Below, one piece after another: positions 21,242 to 34,492 of a stretch of DNA of 64,000 bases (position 1 is the stretch's first letter; every line of letters begins with the position of its first letter). The stretch is from contig CM074149.1 of NCBI GenBank assembly GCA_037178625.1, positions 372,001 to 436,000 of the forward strand, read 5' to 3'. The notes beneath the pieces were generated by a model that was not told where the DNA came from, searched no databases, and saw only the letters and a program-made list of their open reading frames with translations. The position numbers and the translations under genes were made by a program. This stretch comes from Skeletonema tropicum. Taxonomy: Eukaryota; Bacillariophyta; Thalassiosirophyceae; Thalassiosirales; Thalassiosiraceae.

Positions 21242-24200
21242 ATATCGATGCCCAGTAATAGATATCTGGCGATATCGATGCCCAGTGCTAGATATCTCAC
21301 TGGATATCGATGCCCAGTGCTAGATATCGCACTCGAAATCGATGCCCAGTGCTAGATATCTGGCGATATCGATGCCCAGTGCTAGATATCTCACTGGATA
21401 TCGATGCCCAGTGCTAGATATCTGGCAATATCGATGCCCAGTGCTAGATATCTCACTGGATATCGATGCCCAGTGCTAGATATCTGGCGATATTGATGCC
21501 CAGTGCTAGATATCTCACTGGATATCGATGCCCAGTGCTAGACATCTCACTTGATATCGATGCCCAGTGCTGGCTATCTGGCGATATCGATGCCCAGTGC
21601 TAGATATCTCACTTGATATTGATGCCCAGTGCTAGATATCTGGCGATATCGATGCCCAGTGCTAGATATCTCACTTGATATCGATGCCCAGTGCGAGATA
21701 TCTGGAAAAATCGATGCCCTGTGCTAGATATCTCAATCGATATCGATGCCCAGTGCTAGATATCTGGCGATATTGATGCCCAGTGCTAGATATCTCAATG
21801 GATATCGATGCCCAGTGCTAGACATCTCACTGGATATCGATGCCCAGTGCTAGATATCTTTATCTGGCGATATCGATGCCCTGTGCTAGATATCTCACTG
21901 GATATCGATGCCCAGGGCTAGATATCTGGCGATATCGATGTCCAGGGCTAGATATCTGGCGATGTTGATGCCCAGTGCTGGATATATGGGGATATTGATG
22001 CCCAGTGCTAGATATCTCACTGGATATCGATGCCCAGTGCTAGATATCTCACTGGATATCGATGCCCAGTGCTAGATATCTCACTGGATATCGATGCCCA
22101 GTGCTAGATATATGGCGATATTGATGCCCAGTGCTAGATATCTCAATGGATATCGATGCCCAGTAATAGATATCTGGCGATATCGATGCCCAGTGCTAGA
22201 TATCTCACTGGATATCGATGCCCAGTGCTAGATATCGCACTTGATATCGATGCCCAGTGCTAGATATCTGGTGATATCGATGCCCAGTGCTAGATATCTG
22301 GCGATATTGTTGCCCAGTGCTAGATATCTGGCGATATTGTTGCCAAGTGCTAGATATCTCACTGGATATCGATGCCCAGTGCTAGATATCGCACTCGAAA
22401 TCGATGCCCAGTGCTAGATATCTCAATGGATATCGATGCCCAGTGCAAGATATCTCACTGGATATCGATGCCCAGTGCTAGATATCTGGCGATATTGATG
22501 CCCAGTGCTAGATATCTCACTGGATATCGATGCCCAGTGCTAGATATCTGGCGATATTGATGCCCAGTGCTAGATATCTCACTGGATATCGATGCCCAGT
22601 GTTAGGCATCTCTCTTGATATCGATGCCCAGTGCTGGCTATCTGGCGATATCAATGCCCAGTGCTAGGTATCTCACTTGATATTGATGCCCAGTGCTAGA
22701 TATCTGGCGATATTGATGCCCAGTGCTAGATATCTCACTGGATATCGATGCCCAGTGCTAGATATCTGGAAAAATCGATGCCCTGTGCTAGATATCTCAC
22801 TGGATATCGATGCCCAGTGCTAGATATCTGGCGATATTGATGCCCAGTGCTAGATGTCTCAATAAATATCGATGCCCAGTGCTAGATATCTCACTGGATA
22901 TCGATGCCCAGTGCTAGATATCTGTATCTGGCGATATCGATGCCCTGTGCTAGATATCTCACTGGATATCGATGCCCAGGGCTAGATATCTGGCGATATC
23001 GATGTCCAGGGCTAGATATCTGGCGATGTTGATGCCCAGTGCTGGATATATGGGGATATTGATGCCCAGTGCTAGATATCGATGCCCAGTGCTAGATATC
23101 TCACTGGATATCGATGCCCAGTGCTAGATATCTCACTGGATATCGATGCCCAGTGCTAGATATATGGCGATATTGATGCCCAGTGCTAGATATCTCAATG
23201 GATATCAATGCCCAGTAATAGACATCTGGCGATATCGATGCCCAGTGCTAGATATCGCACTTGATATCGATGCCCAGTGCTAGATATCTGGTGATATCGA
23301 TGCCCAGTGCTAGATATCTCACTGGATATCGATGCCCAGTGCTAGATATCTGGCGATATTGTTGCCAAGTGCTAGATATCTCACTGGATATCGATGCCCA
23401 GTGCTAGATATCGCACTCGAAATCGATGCCCAGTGCTAGATATCTGGCGATATCGATGCCCAGTGCTAGATATCTCACTGGATATCGATGCCCAGTTCTA
23501 GATATCTGGTGATATCGATGCCCAGTGCTAGATATCTCACTGGATATCGATGCCCAGTGCTAGATATCTCACTGGATATTGATGCCCAGTGCTAGATATA
23601 TGGCGATATTGATGCCCAGTGCTAGATATCTCAATGGATATCGATGCCCAGTAATAGATATCTGGCGATATCGATGCCCAGTGCTAGATATCTCACTGGA
23701 TATCGATGCCCAGTGCTAGATATCGCACTTGATATCGATGCAGTGCTAGATATCGCACTCGAAATCGATGCCCAGTGCTAGATATCTGGCGATATCGATG
23801 CCCAGTGCTAGATATCTCACTGGATATCGATGCCCAGTGCTAGATATCTGGCAATATCGATGCCCTGTGCTAGATATCTCACTGGATATCGATGCCCAGT
23901 GCTAGATATCTGGCGATATTGATGCCCAGTGCTAGATATCTCACTGGATATCGATGCCCAGTGCTAGACATCTCACTTGATATCGATGCCCAGTGCTGGC
24001 TATCTGGCGATATCGATGCCCAGTGCTAGATATCTCACTTGATATTGATGCCCAGTGCTAGATATCTGGCGATATCGATGCCCAGTGCTAGATATCTCAC
24101 TTGATGTCGATGCCCAGTGCGAGATATCTGGAAAAATCGATGCCCTGTGCTAGATATCTCACTGGATATCGATGCCCAGTGCTAGATATCTGGCGATATT

Positions 24201-25155
24201 GATGCCCAGTGCTAGATATCTCAATGGATATCGATGCCCAGTGCTAGACATCTCACTGGATATCGATGCCCAGTGCTAGATATCTGTATCTGGCGATATC
24301 GATGCCCTGTGCTAGATATCTCACTGGATATCGATGCCCAGGGCTAGATATCTGGCGATATCGATGTCCAGGGCTAGATATCTGGCGATGTTGATGCCCA
24401 GTGCTGGATATATGGGGATATTGATGCCCAGTGCTAGATATCTCACTGGATATCGATGCCCAGTGCTAGATATCTCACTGGATATCGATGCCCAGTGCTA
24501 GATATCTCACTGGATATCGATGCCCAGTGCTAGATATATGGCGATATTGATGCCCAGTGCTAGATATCTCAATGGATATCGATGCCCAGTAATAGATATC
24601 TGGCGATATCGATGCCCAGTGCTAGATATATCACTGGATAACGATGCCCAGTGCTAGATATCGCACTTGATATCGATGCCCAGTGCTAGATATCTGGCGA
24701 TATCGATGCCCAGTGCTAGATATCTCACTGGATATCGATGCCCAGTGCTAGATATCTGGCGATATTGATGCCCAGTGCTAGATATCTCACTGGATATCGA
24801 TGCCCAGTGCTAGACATCTCACTGGATATCGATGCCCAGTGCTAGATATCTCACTGGATATCGATGCCCAGTGCTAGATATCTGGCGATATCGATGCCCA
24901 GTGCTAGATATCTCACTGTATATCGATGCCCAGTGCTAGATATCTGGCGATATTGATGCCCAGTGCTAGATATCTCACTGGATATCGATGCCCAGTGCTA
25001 GACATCTCACTTGATATTGATATCGATGCCCAGTGCTGGCTATCTGGCGATAATTGATGCCCAGTGCTAGATATCTCACTGGATATCGATGCCCAGTGCG
25101 AGATATCTGGAAAAATCGATGCCCTGTGCTAGATATCTAACTGGATATCGATGCC
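21242..25155. repeat. Satellite array block 2
   Basis: Same units as block 1. The stretch around 22372-22560 repeats 16678-16866 exactly in its predicted translation. The landmark variant CTGGATATATGGGGATATTG occurs near 21977, 23042 and 24401. Confidence 0.98.
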
Positions 25156-25614
25156 GAAAACAATTGGCCCCTATCTAGATCAAGAGCATCCAATCGCAAC
25201 CACTCCTCGTGCTCTCTTCTTTGTCGTTCCACTTCACGTTGTAGTCTTACTTGTTCAATTCTTTGTCGTTCAGCTTGACGTTGTTGTCGTTCTTGTTCAT
25301 ATCTTTCCTGCTCACGTCTCTCTCTTCTTTGTCTCACCTCAGGGAGATTATTTTACGTATGTAAAAGATTATTTTACATTTGTAAAAGTGATATAAAATT
25401 ACCTTTTACATCGGGCAATAAAAGATTGAGTAAAAGATCCTTTCTCGGCTGTAAAAGATGCTTTTACAGCACTTTTACAGGGATCAAAAGACACTCTTAC
25501 AGCACTTTTACAGAGTTCAAAAGACACTCTTACAGCCCTTTTACACCAGAACCACTAAACAAACGACTGCAACTGCATTGTATCATTTCACTTAGAAAAT
25601 TAGGTAATGTTGCA
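25156..25614 (-). repeat. 459-bp interspersed block, copy 2
   Basis: Same length as copy 1, with single-base differences (for example ACAGAGTTC for ACAGGGTTC, and GCATTG for GCATCG). The flanking satellite differs by a one-base insertion about 100 bp to the left and a base change just before the block, so the frame that crosses into it is shorter. Confidence 0.9.
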
Positions 25615-27782
25615 ATATCGATGCCCAGTAATAGATATCTGGCGATATCGATGCCCAGTGCTAGATATCTCACTGGATATCGATGCCCAGTGCTAGATAT
25701 CGCACTCGAAATCGATGCCCAGTGCTAGATATCTGGCGATATCGATGCCCAGTGCTAGATATCTCACTGGATATCGATGCCCAGTGCTAGATATCTGGCA
25801 ATATCGATGCCCAGTGCTAGATATCTCACTGGATATCGATGCCCAGTGCTAGATATCTGGCGATATTGATGCCCAGTGCTAGATATCTCACTGGATATCG
25901 ATGCCCAGTGCTAGACATCTCACTTGATATCGATGCCCAGTGCTGGCTATCTGGCGATATCGATGCCCAGTGCTAGATATCTCACTTGATATTGATGCCC
26001 AGTGCTAGATATCTGGCGATATCGATGCCCAGTGCTAGATATCTCACTTGATGTCGATGCCCAGTGCGAGATATCTGGAAAAATCGATGCCCTGTGCTAG
26101 ATATCTCACTGGATATCGATGCCCAGTGCTAGATATCTGGCGATATTGATGCCCAGTGCTAGATATCTCAATGGATATCGATGCCCAGTGCTAGACATCT
26201 CACTGGATATCGATGCCCAGTGCTAGATATCTGTATCTGGCGATATCGATGCCCTGTGCTAGATATCTCACTGGATATCGATGCCCAGGGCTAGATATCT
26301 GGCGATATCGATGTCCAGGGCTAGATATCTGGCGATGTTGATGCCCAGTGCTGGATATATGGGGATATTGATGCCCAGTGCTAGATATCTCACTGGATAT
26401 CGATGCCCAGTGCTAGATATCTCACTGGATATCGATGCCCAGTGCTAGATATCTCACTGGATATCGATGCCCAGTGCTAGATATATGGCGATATTGATGC
26501 CCAGTGCTAGATATCTCAATGGATATCGATGCCCAGTAATAGATATCTGGCGATATCGATGCCCAGTGCTAGATATATCACTGGATAACGATGCCCAGTG
26601 CTAGATATCGCACTTGATATCGATGCCCAGTGCTAGATATCTGGCGATATCGATGCCCAGTGCTAGATATCTCACTGGATATCGATGCCCAGTGCTAGAT
26701 ATCTGGGGATATTGTTGCCAAGTGCTAGATATCTCACTGGATATCGATGCCCAGTGCTAGATATCGCACTCGAAATCGATGCCCAGTGCTAGATATCTGG
26801 AAAAATCGATGCCCTGTGCTAGATATCTCACTGGATATCGATGCCCAGTGCTAGATATCTGGCGATATCGATGCCCAGTGCTAGATATCTCACTGGATAT
26901 CGATGCCCAGTGCTAGATATCTGGCGATATCAATGCCCAGTGCTAGATATCTCACTGGATATCGATGCCCAGTGCTAGATATCTGGCGATATTGATGCCC
27001 AGTGCTAGATATCTCACTGGATATCGTTACCCAGTGCTAAACATCTCACTTGATATCGATGCCCAGTGCTGGCTATCTGGCGATATCGATGCCCAGTGCT
27101 AGATATCTCACTGGATATCGATGCCCAGTGCTAGATATCTGGCGATATCGATGCCCAGTGCTAGATATCTCACTGGATATCGATGCCCAGTGTGAGATAT
27201 CTGGAAAAATCGATGCCCTGTGCTAGATATCTCACTGGATATCGATGCCCAGTGCTAGATATCTGGCGATATTGATGCCCAGTGCTAGATATCTCACTGG
27301 ATTTCGATGCCCAGTGCTAGACATCTCACTGGATATCGATGCCCAGTGCTAGATATCTGTATCTGGCGATATCGATGCCCTGTGCTAGATATCTCACTGG
27401 ATATCGATGCCCAGGGCTAGATATCTGGCGATATCGATGTCCAGGGTTAGATATCTGGCGATGTTGATGCCCAGTGCTGGATATATGGGGATATTGATGC
27501 CCAGTGCTAGATATCTGGTGATATCGATGCCCAGTGCTAGATATCTCAATGGATATCGATGCCCAGTGCTAGATATCTCACTGGATATCGATGCCCAGTG
27601 CTAGATATATGGCGATATTGATGCCCAGTGCTAGATATCTCAATGGATATCAATGCCCAGTGCTAGATCTCTGGCGATATCGATGCCCAGTGCTAGATAT
27701 CGCACTTGATATCGATGCCCAGTGCTAGATATCTGGTGATATCGATGCCCAGTGCTAGATATCTCACTGGATATCGATGCCC
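25615..27782. repeat. Satellite array block 3
   Basis: Continuation of the satellite up to the junction GATATCGATGCCC at 27782, where the purine-rich segment begins. Confidence 0.98.
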
Positions 27783-30700
27783 TTTTCCTACGGAAAAACA
27801 ACGTCGCGCCTTGATCCTCGTCATGTGGTCATGTCACGCTGGGAGAAGAGAGAAAGAGAGAAGAAACGCTAGAGTCTGTGCTACAAATACGAATTATCTA
27901 GAGTGATAGTGAGAGTGAGTATGCAAAGAGTCTCTAGTGATTAGGTACAAACTATGTGAACACTATGTTGTTTGTGCCTGGTCTCGAGCTTTGGGACTGG
28001 GGTGGAATGGGAAGTGAGGATGCGAAAGCGCTACACCTGCCACACTAGAAGTGACGGGGGAGAGCGTACATGCGATGCAAATAGGTGGTGTAGAGAGTGA
28101 AGAAAGCTTTGAGATTGAAGGACGAGAACGAGAGGGGTAGCGATCGAGGAGAAGCAGGAAAGAAGCCGAGTTGAGAGAAAGCTCGATTCTGGAAAGGTAA
28201 AGGAAGAGAATGAGAGGGAGATTCGTTTGTAAAAGAAGATGCACAAATGAATGAGCATGGACAGCGTTTTGCTGATCAGGATCAAGGTTGGTGTGGGAAT
28301 GGAAGTGAGTGGGTGAAGCCTGGAGCACGGGCTAGAGCTGGAGAGTGACTCGGTGCCGATAGACGTTTGAGAAGCGGAAGGAATTCGTGACTAAAGGGCA
28401 AGGAATTGGAAAGATAGAAGCAGAAGGAGGATAAAGAAGGAAGGAAAGGATGTGTGTGGTTGGATCGAGTGATAGAGATCTCAGAAAAGAATGAGGAGGG
28501 AAGATAGGAGAAGGCGAGACAGAAGAAGGGAAGGAAAGGTAAAAGGATCTTCTGGGAAAGAGGTATGTGAACAGTTTGAGTGGAGAGAGTTAGATTGTAC
28601 GTCATATAGGGATAGGGTGGGTAAAGGTAAAGATGAGGAAGAGAAATGAGTATCACAGAGAATCGGAATTGGTAGATAGGGAGGATGTAATTGAGAGGAG
28701 GGAAGAATAAAGATTGGAGTAAAAACAGGGACTGAGGTCGAGGACGAAGAATAAGCTGAGACTGAGGATGAGGAGGGGGAGGAACAATCGAAGTCATAGT
28801 CCAAGGAGTGAGTGCCGGGATCGATGTTATCCGGGCGTTGACAAGGTCGAGGAATAGTGCCTCTCGAAAGTGAGTGGTGGCAGATGAGCGAGAGCAGCTG
28901 TGGAAAGGTAATGAGTTAAGGAGTTGTAAGGAGAGGAATTTTGAGCAGGATTATATCCACAAATATATCTGAAAGACCATCATCGGTCGCTGGTGATGAA
29001 GGGAGACAGGACGAAGACCCAACATTAACCTCCAATAACCCAGAGAGGTACTACAGCACTGATACTGATAGATGGTGAATGGAAGTGACGAGGATGACAA
29101 GGGGGGAAGCGTAAGGCCGCCCACAATCGCTGGCAGAGGAACGGTGAGAGAGTGAGAGTCGAGAGAAAGAGAGAGTGACCAGAAATATGAAAGCGAGAGC
29201 CGTCACGGATGACCGTAACTTTACAGGAGGCCTGCAAAAACATGAAGGTGAAGAGAGATCCGGATAGACAGAAACGAGTAACGCTGCGCACGGGTGAAGA
29301 AGATGGCAATGTGATGTGAGAATGACGAGGACATGCGCACGGAAACAGTCTGACATGGTTGCGCTGTCCGAGAAAAATCAGATGGGAATGGGGGCCCCCA
29401 GAGATAGAATGAGAGGTTTGAATGGACGCGAAAGGAGAAAAGGTGGGTTGCCGGGCACTAAAGGGGAAGAGCTCCACTAGAAGTGAGGACAATGCTAGTA
29501 AGGCAATAGGAATGGAGCTGGAGCAGGAAGAACCAGAGCCAGATAAGTAAGAGGCCATCAGAGTGAATGACTGAATGTGGAGGAAAAGGAGCCCTTCGGA
29601 AGTGCACGCCGTTGAAGTTGGAGAGATGGGGGGAAGATGTGAGGAGTAGGAAGGACCATAGTCGATGTGATAGTAATGGAATTATCGTAGCAGATCGGAT
29701 TTGGAGGGGAGATATGAGATATCATAAGCGAGACGGAACGAAGAGATCACGGAATATAAAATGGAATGGAATGGAAAGATCGTAATCATAAGAAAAAAGA
29801 GAGTTGGGATATCTAATGTTAATGTGGAGAGAGCACATAATAAAAATTGTGGCGGGGAGAAGGTCCCAACATCACAAACCAGAGCGAAAGAGGTCATAAC
29901 AGACCGGAATGGAGAGACCAAAGTCAGGAAAAAGGAGAGAGTGAGATAAGATATCTCATACAGACCGGAATCGGAGCGGAGAGGTCAGAAGAGATCCGAG
30001 TGTGAAGAGGTATCGAGGAAGGCATAAGTATTATAATAAGAAGGTCTACGAATCAGATTGAGGAGATCAAGTGTAGATCGGAGTGTGAAGAGGTCATAAT
30101 ATTAGACTAGAATGAAGAGATTAAGGATCATAAAACAGACGAAAGATTGAGGATATCGATATCGGAGTTGGAATGAAGAGGGCATAACTGTGGCCAAAGA
30201 GCGTCAAGCAGATCAGATTAGAGAGAGAATCTCTGATCATAGATCAAAAGAAGGGTCAAAACGTGAGGATGAGAAGTGAAGAGATCATAGAGCAGACCAG
30301 AATGAAGAGATTAAAAGGATCATAAAACAGAGAAAAGTTTGAGGATATCGTATATCGGAGTCGGGGTGAAGAGGGCAGAACTGTGGCAAGAGCACATAGT
30401 AAGAGTAAGAAGATAAGATTTGAGAGATAATGTCTGATCGTAGATCAGAAAAAAGGGGGTCAGAACGTGAGGAGTGAAGAGATCATAAAGCAGAGAATAG
30501 ATCCAAGATCCCATATATGAATTGGAATCGGAGGGAGGAGATCAACTACAGATCGGAGTGACGGGTTAACAGAAGACCTGGAATGAAGAGAGATCATAAA
30601 TCAGAAATAGATCAGATTGAGGAGATCGTATATTAAGATTGATCCAAGTGAAGACATCAGAACTAGGCAGACCAGAAGTGAGAGAACATAAGTCAAGAAA

Positions 30701-33099
30701 GGATCAGAGTGGAAAGATAATATAATGAATGAGAGGTCCTAAAAAGGACTAGGAGTGAAGGTAAGGTGGTCGTAGCTGACCGGAATGAAGAGAACGGAAG
30801 TAAGAAATCGGACAAATTGGAGAGATCTCGAAATCGGAGTGGAGAGATCAGGAGAGATCGGAAGGAAGAGGTCATAGCAGGCCGAGGAGAGTTCATAATG
30901 ATCAAACAGATTAGAATGGAGAGAGCAATAGGGATCGGGGTATAGAGGTCTTAACAGGCGGAGTCGGAGTGAAGAGGCAGCATGTGGACTACAGACGGGA
31001 GGAACCCGATAGGGAAAGGGGCGTTCCATAGAGGAGAGGAGATAACAACTCCGTTGCGGATGGAAAAGCCAAGGCCGATGATGGGGTTGAGGGAAGATGA
31101 AGATAGTGGAGAAAATGAAGATGATAATGAGTATGATGACGAGGAGAGCAGTGATGAAAGGGAATGAAGTAGAAGTAGAAGTTTTAAAGTATGTCTGATT
31201 AACGATTAACCCTCTACTTTTGTAGAGGGACAAAATTATGATAGTAGGCCAGATGATGATGATGATACGAATCAGGGTGAATAGGCCAGAATGTTGTGAT
31301 GAAGAATGAGCCGAAGCATAGAATGGTGGTGATAGTAAAGATGCTGGCCGAAGCCGATGGACATGATGATGGCTGAAGAGAGCCGATAGATAAAAGCCGG
31401 AGCGTCTGATGATGATGAGGCCGGAGGCCGTTGATCATAATGGCTGGGTGAGCCGGAGAAAGCCGGAGTGGCTGGGAAGGATGGTATTTGATCATATTGG
31501 CTGGAGCAGCCGATGAATGCCAGAACGGCTGATGATGATGAGGCCAGAGGCCGATGATAGAATGGTTGGAGTTGGAATTGGAATAGCCGAGGAATGCCAG
31601 AACGGCTCATGATGATGGGGCCGGAATTGTGGCCATTGATCGTGTTAGCAGGAGCCAATGATGAGGATGGTCGGAACGACCGATGTCAAAACGGCTGATG
31701 ACGATGGAGCCGAGATTGGCCGTTGGTCATAATGAGGAAATGCCGGAACGGCTGATGACGATGGAGCCGCGAGATTAGCTGCTGGTCATAATGAGGAAAT
31801 GCCGGAACGGCTGATGACGATGGAGCCGAAACGGCTGATGACGATGGAGCCGAGATTGGCTACTGGTCATAAAGAGGAAATGCCAGAACGGCTGATGACG
31901 ATGGAGCCGAGATTGGCTGCTGGTCAAAATGAGGAAATGCCGGAACGGCTGATGACGATGGAGCCGAGATTGGCTGCTGGTCATAAAGAGGAAATGCCGG
32001 AACGGCTGATGACGATGGAGCCGAGATTGGCTGCTGGTCATAAAGAGGAAATGCCAGAACGGCTGATGACGATGGAGCCGAGATTGGCTGCTGGTCAAAA
32101 TGAGGAAATGCCGGAACGGCTGATGACGATGGAGCCGAGATTGGCTGCTGGTCAAAATGAGGAAATGCCGGAACGGCTGAAGACGATGGAGCCGAGATTG
32201 GCTACTGGTCATAAAGAGGAAATGCCAGAACGGCTCATGATGATGGGGCCAGAGTTGTGGCCATTGATCATGTTGGCAGAAGCCGATGATAATGATGGTC
32301 GGAACGACCGATGATAATGGCCGAAGCCGATATGATGGCCGAGGCCGAGTGATCATAATAGATCTGAATTGGGTGATCATAATAGATCGGAATCTCGACA
32401 TGAGATGATTTTTAATTGCCGTGTGGCCACTGATTTACTTCAGCTCTGAAAGACCCAGAGAGGGAGACCTACATGTGATTATGTTTCGTCATTGTAATAT
32501 TATGGTGATCTCGATGGAGTGCGGTGTGTTGTGTGGAGGGGAAGAGGAGGTGGTGGTGGGACGTAACATCCGTGCCATGGCGCCGCTGATTAAATCAGTG
32601 GGTGACACAAGATCGAATGGCGTGAATCAAGGCGGTTAGAAGTGGAAGAGACGGAGTGGACGGAGGAGCATCTCCATGGTGTAGGCGTGGAGATGGAGAT
32701 GGTGAATTATTTTATGGGTGGTTGATATGATAACGCCTGCCGCCGTTGATTTGGAAGAGTTGTGAGACCCCAAGTGTGATGTATTATGTGATGACCGGTG
32801 AAGATGCCGCTAGATGATTGCGGTGAGCGGGAGAAAAAAACAAAAGGAAGAGCAGTAGCTCGATTGGTTGTATTGATATGATAAGATCATGAAACAATGA
32901 GAGCCATGCTCTGCCACATCTGCGTGTGCGTTCTTGTGGTTTGATGTTGACGGCGGAAGAAGGATGATGCGCTTCAAACTGCAAGAACAAGAACGTGGAC
33001 AGGAAAGTGTTCGAGAAAGTAGGCTAACCTACTAGAGCGATACACGAGAAGGGTAGGCGAGAGCTGTAGACCCCAAACTGCGGGTCTACGTCTCCCTAT
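27783..33099 (+). other. 5.3-kb purine-rich segment inserted in the satellite
   Basis: The left satellite edge stops at GATGCCC and the right edge resumes at AAGTGCTAGATATC, as if one unit had been split, with no obvious target duplication. The plus strand is strongly G+A-biased from about 27840 to 31170. A degenerate unit (GGAGTGAAGAGGTCATAA / CAGACCGGAATG) recurs many times between about 29640 and 30990. Frames of up to 177 codons on the pyrimidine strand are Ser/Leu/Pro low-complexity products and not credible genes. The right end carries an 8-bp stem, GTAGACCC...GGGTCTAC (33066-33090). Origin unknown: a non-autonomous transposon, a long non-coding RNA locus or expanded low-complexity DNA are all possible. 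Confidence 0.6.
31735..32235 (+). repeat. 57-bp minisatellite coding-compatible in 19-residue steps
   Basis: About eight units of 57 bp (core GGCTGATGACGATGGAGCC, then GAGATTGGCTGCTGG) lie in tandem, with degenerate relatives back to about 31300. Because 57 is divisible by three, both strands stay open: plus-strand frame 31799-32314 repeats MPERLMTMEPRLAAGHKEE, and the minus strand repeats a His/Ser/Arg-rich 19-mer. No start context, introns or flanking domain argue for expression. Confidence 0.75.
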
Positions 33100-33122
33100 G
33101 AAGTGCTAGATATCTGGCGATA
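33100..33122. repeat. Satellite sliver between two insertions
   Basis: AAGTGCTAGATATCTGGCG followed by ATA is one partial satellite unit left between the purine-rich segment and the poly(T) end of the LINE. Confidence 0.85.
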
Positions 33123-33183
33123 TTTTTTTTTTTTTTAAATAAATAAGTGATTAGTTTAGGATGGTATTCAGGAGCTGTTTACT

Positions 33184-33274
33184 GGGCAAGCTGGATCTGA
33201 ACTTGCCCATTTTAGGTAATAAGAGGAGTGCAGTCTAGGTATCTCTAGTTCAGTGGCAAGTCCGCACTCCTCTT
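33184..33274 (-). other. Paired stem-loops in the LINE 3' untranslated region
   Basis: GGGCAAG (33184-33190) pairs with CTTGCCC (33202-33208), and AAGAGGAGTGC (33221-33231) pairs perfectly with GCACTCCTCTT (33264-33274). Structured 3' ends are commonly recognised by LINE reverse transcriptases; that role is inferred here. Confidence 0.6.
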
Positions 33275-33392
33275 GTCACCTGTGCTAGGTGATGGTATGT
33301 TCCTCCTCCCTCCTACTCTCAACTGCCTCTCGACAGGTGAGAGTGAGAGTCCTCACTCAACCTCTGCCACCGCAGAGGTGGGGGAGAGGGGA

Positions 33393-34490
33393 TTACTCCC
33401 CACTCCAGGTGTGCCAGTTGGACATCCCCGGCCCATTCTCAATGAGTGGCCGGATGCGGTGGTGCCTGTCCCTACTCCCTCTGAGCAGGAGGGAGTTTGC
33501 CCGGACTAGGGCAAGGGACATGCGTACCCGCACATAGAATATCATCTGGCTACGCTGACGCTCCCACTTTTCAGCTAAGTGTGTACCCAGTTGACGCATC
33601 GCATTCAAGGCCTCTCTACCTGGCATTCCATCAGCCGTGAAGCAGAGGGGGGTGAAGTCCCGACGTCGTTCAAGACAAGCTGCCTTGTACTTGCGGATTT
33701 TCTCCCTCTCTTGTTGCCTCAAGACAGCCGAAGGCGCCTTGTTGCGGTAGGAGCGGCAGTCCGCGTCGGTGATGCGAGTGTCAAAGACAGTTCGACGCTG
33801 TCTCTTCCAGAAGTGGGAGACCATCACATCTCCACGCTCTTCCGTTGTTGTCACTGGGGTCGACCCATCAGTTGCGTTGTGTTGTTGCGTGGTATTTTCA
33901 GCCTCCGCTGCGGCAGCAGCCTCTGCCTCTGCAGCAGTGCGTTGAGTACTAGTGTAGATAAAGGGTTCGTACTCAACGTCACCGGGAGTAAAGGCTTGCT
34001 TGCACAAGGAGCCAAATTCTCTCGTAACATCATTGTGGCGGCAATGGACGAGACCGCCCACCTTGCATTGGAGAGCATGTTCCACCGTCATTTTTGCACC
34101 ACATCCATCGCATAGGTCTGACAAATCCATCGGCTTCAGGTTGTACCGGAGACGTACGTTGTCTCGAAACTCTTCAGCCGATAGGATCGTGCCATTGAGG
34201 CGGTTTGGGACAGCCGTCAGCCAACATCCAGTCTCACAGATCCGTTCCAACCTCCTCTTATCACCTGGTTTCTCTCTCCCCCACTGGGTGAGATGGTACT
34301 CAGCATCAAGCTTCTTCGCTTCCTGCGATCCAATTTTAGCCATCATAGCTGAGTACTGGTGGGTTTTCGGGCACAGTTCCCGACGATTGACCAGCGTTTC
34401 AACCAGGTGTTCCACCGCTTGTCGCGACGTTTTGAAGCAATCCTCAGATTGTTCCACAGGGAACCGGATTGCTAAGCCTGCATGTTTCAC
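33393..34490 (-). pseudogene. LINE ORF2 C-terminal part: CCHC-type finger and endonuclease-like domain
   Basis: The 365 codons are open to the truncation point. Residues 127-142 form a C-x2-C-x7-H-x3-C finger (CDGCGAKMTVEHALQC) followed by GGLVHCRHNDV. After an Ala/Glu-rich linker comes TVFDTRITDADCRSYRNKAP, REKIRKYKAACLERRRDFTP, then a DGMPGREA stretch and the terminal VRMSLALVRANSLLLRGSR. This finger-plus-endonuclease tail is known from reverse-transcriptase-like proteins of many eukaryotes, and the D...K-rich pattern suggests a restriction-like (PD-D/E-x-K) nuclease. The reverse-transcriptase domain is missing through truncation. The first Met here is internal and not a real start. The frame is intact, so the insertion is probably young. 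Confidence 0.75.
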
Positions 34491-34492
34491 AC

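Larger units (their letters stand above)
33123..34492 (-). mobile_element. 5'-truncated non-LTR retrotransposon (LINE) with poly(A) tail
   Basis: On the minus strand this insertion has a coding region, a 3' untranslated region of about 255 bp (33137-33392) and a tail of 14 A (33123-33136 as T on the plus strand), and is cut off at its 5' end directly against satellite sequence at 34492/34493. This is the typical product of target-primed reverse transcription that stops early. Both flanks are satellite, so a target duplication cannot be told from unit similarity. Confidence 0.8.

Noticed and set aside
28282..29558. Long Ser/Leu/Pro-rich minus-strand frames
   Set aside because: They follow from the pyrimidine bias of that strand, have no conserved motifs and overlap each other in different frames.
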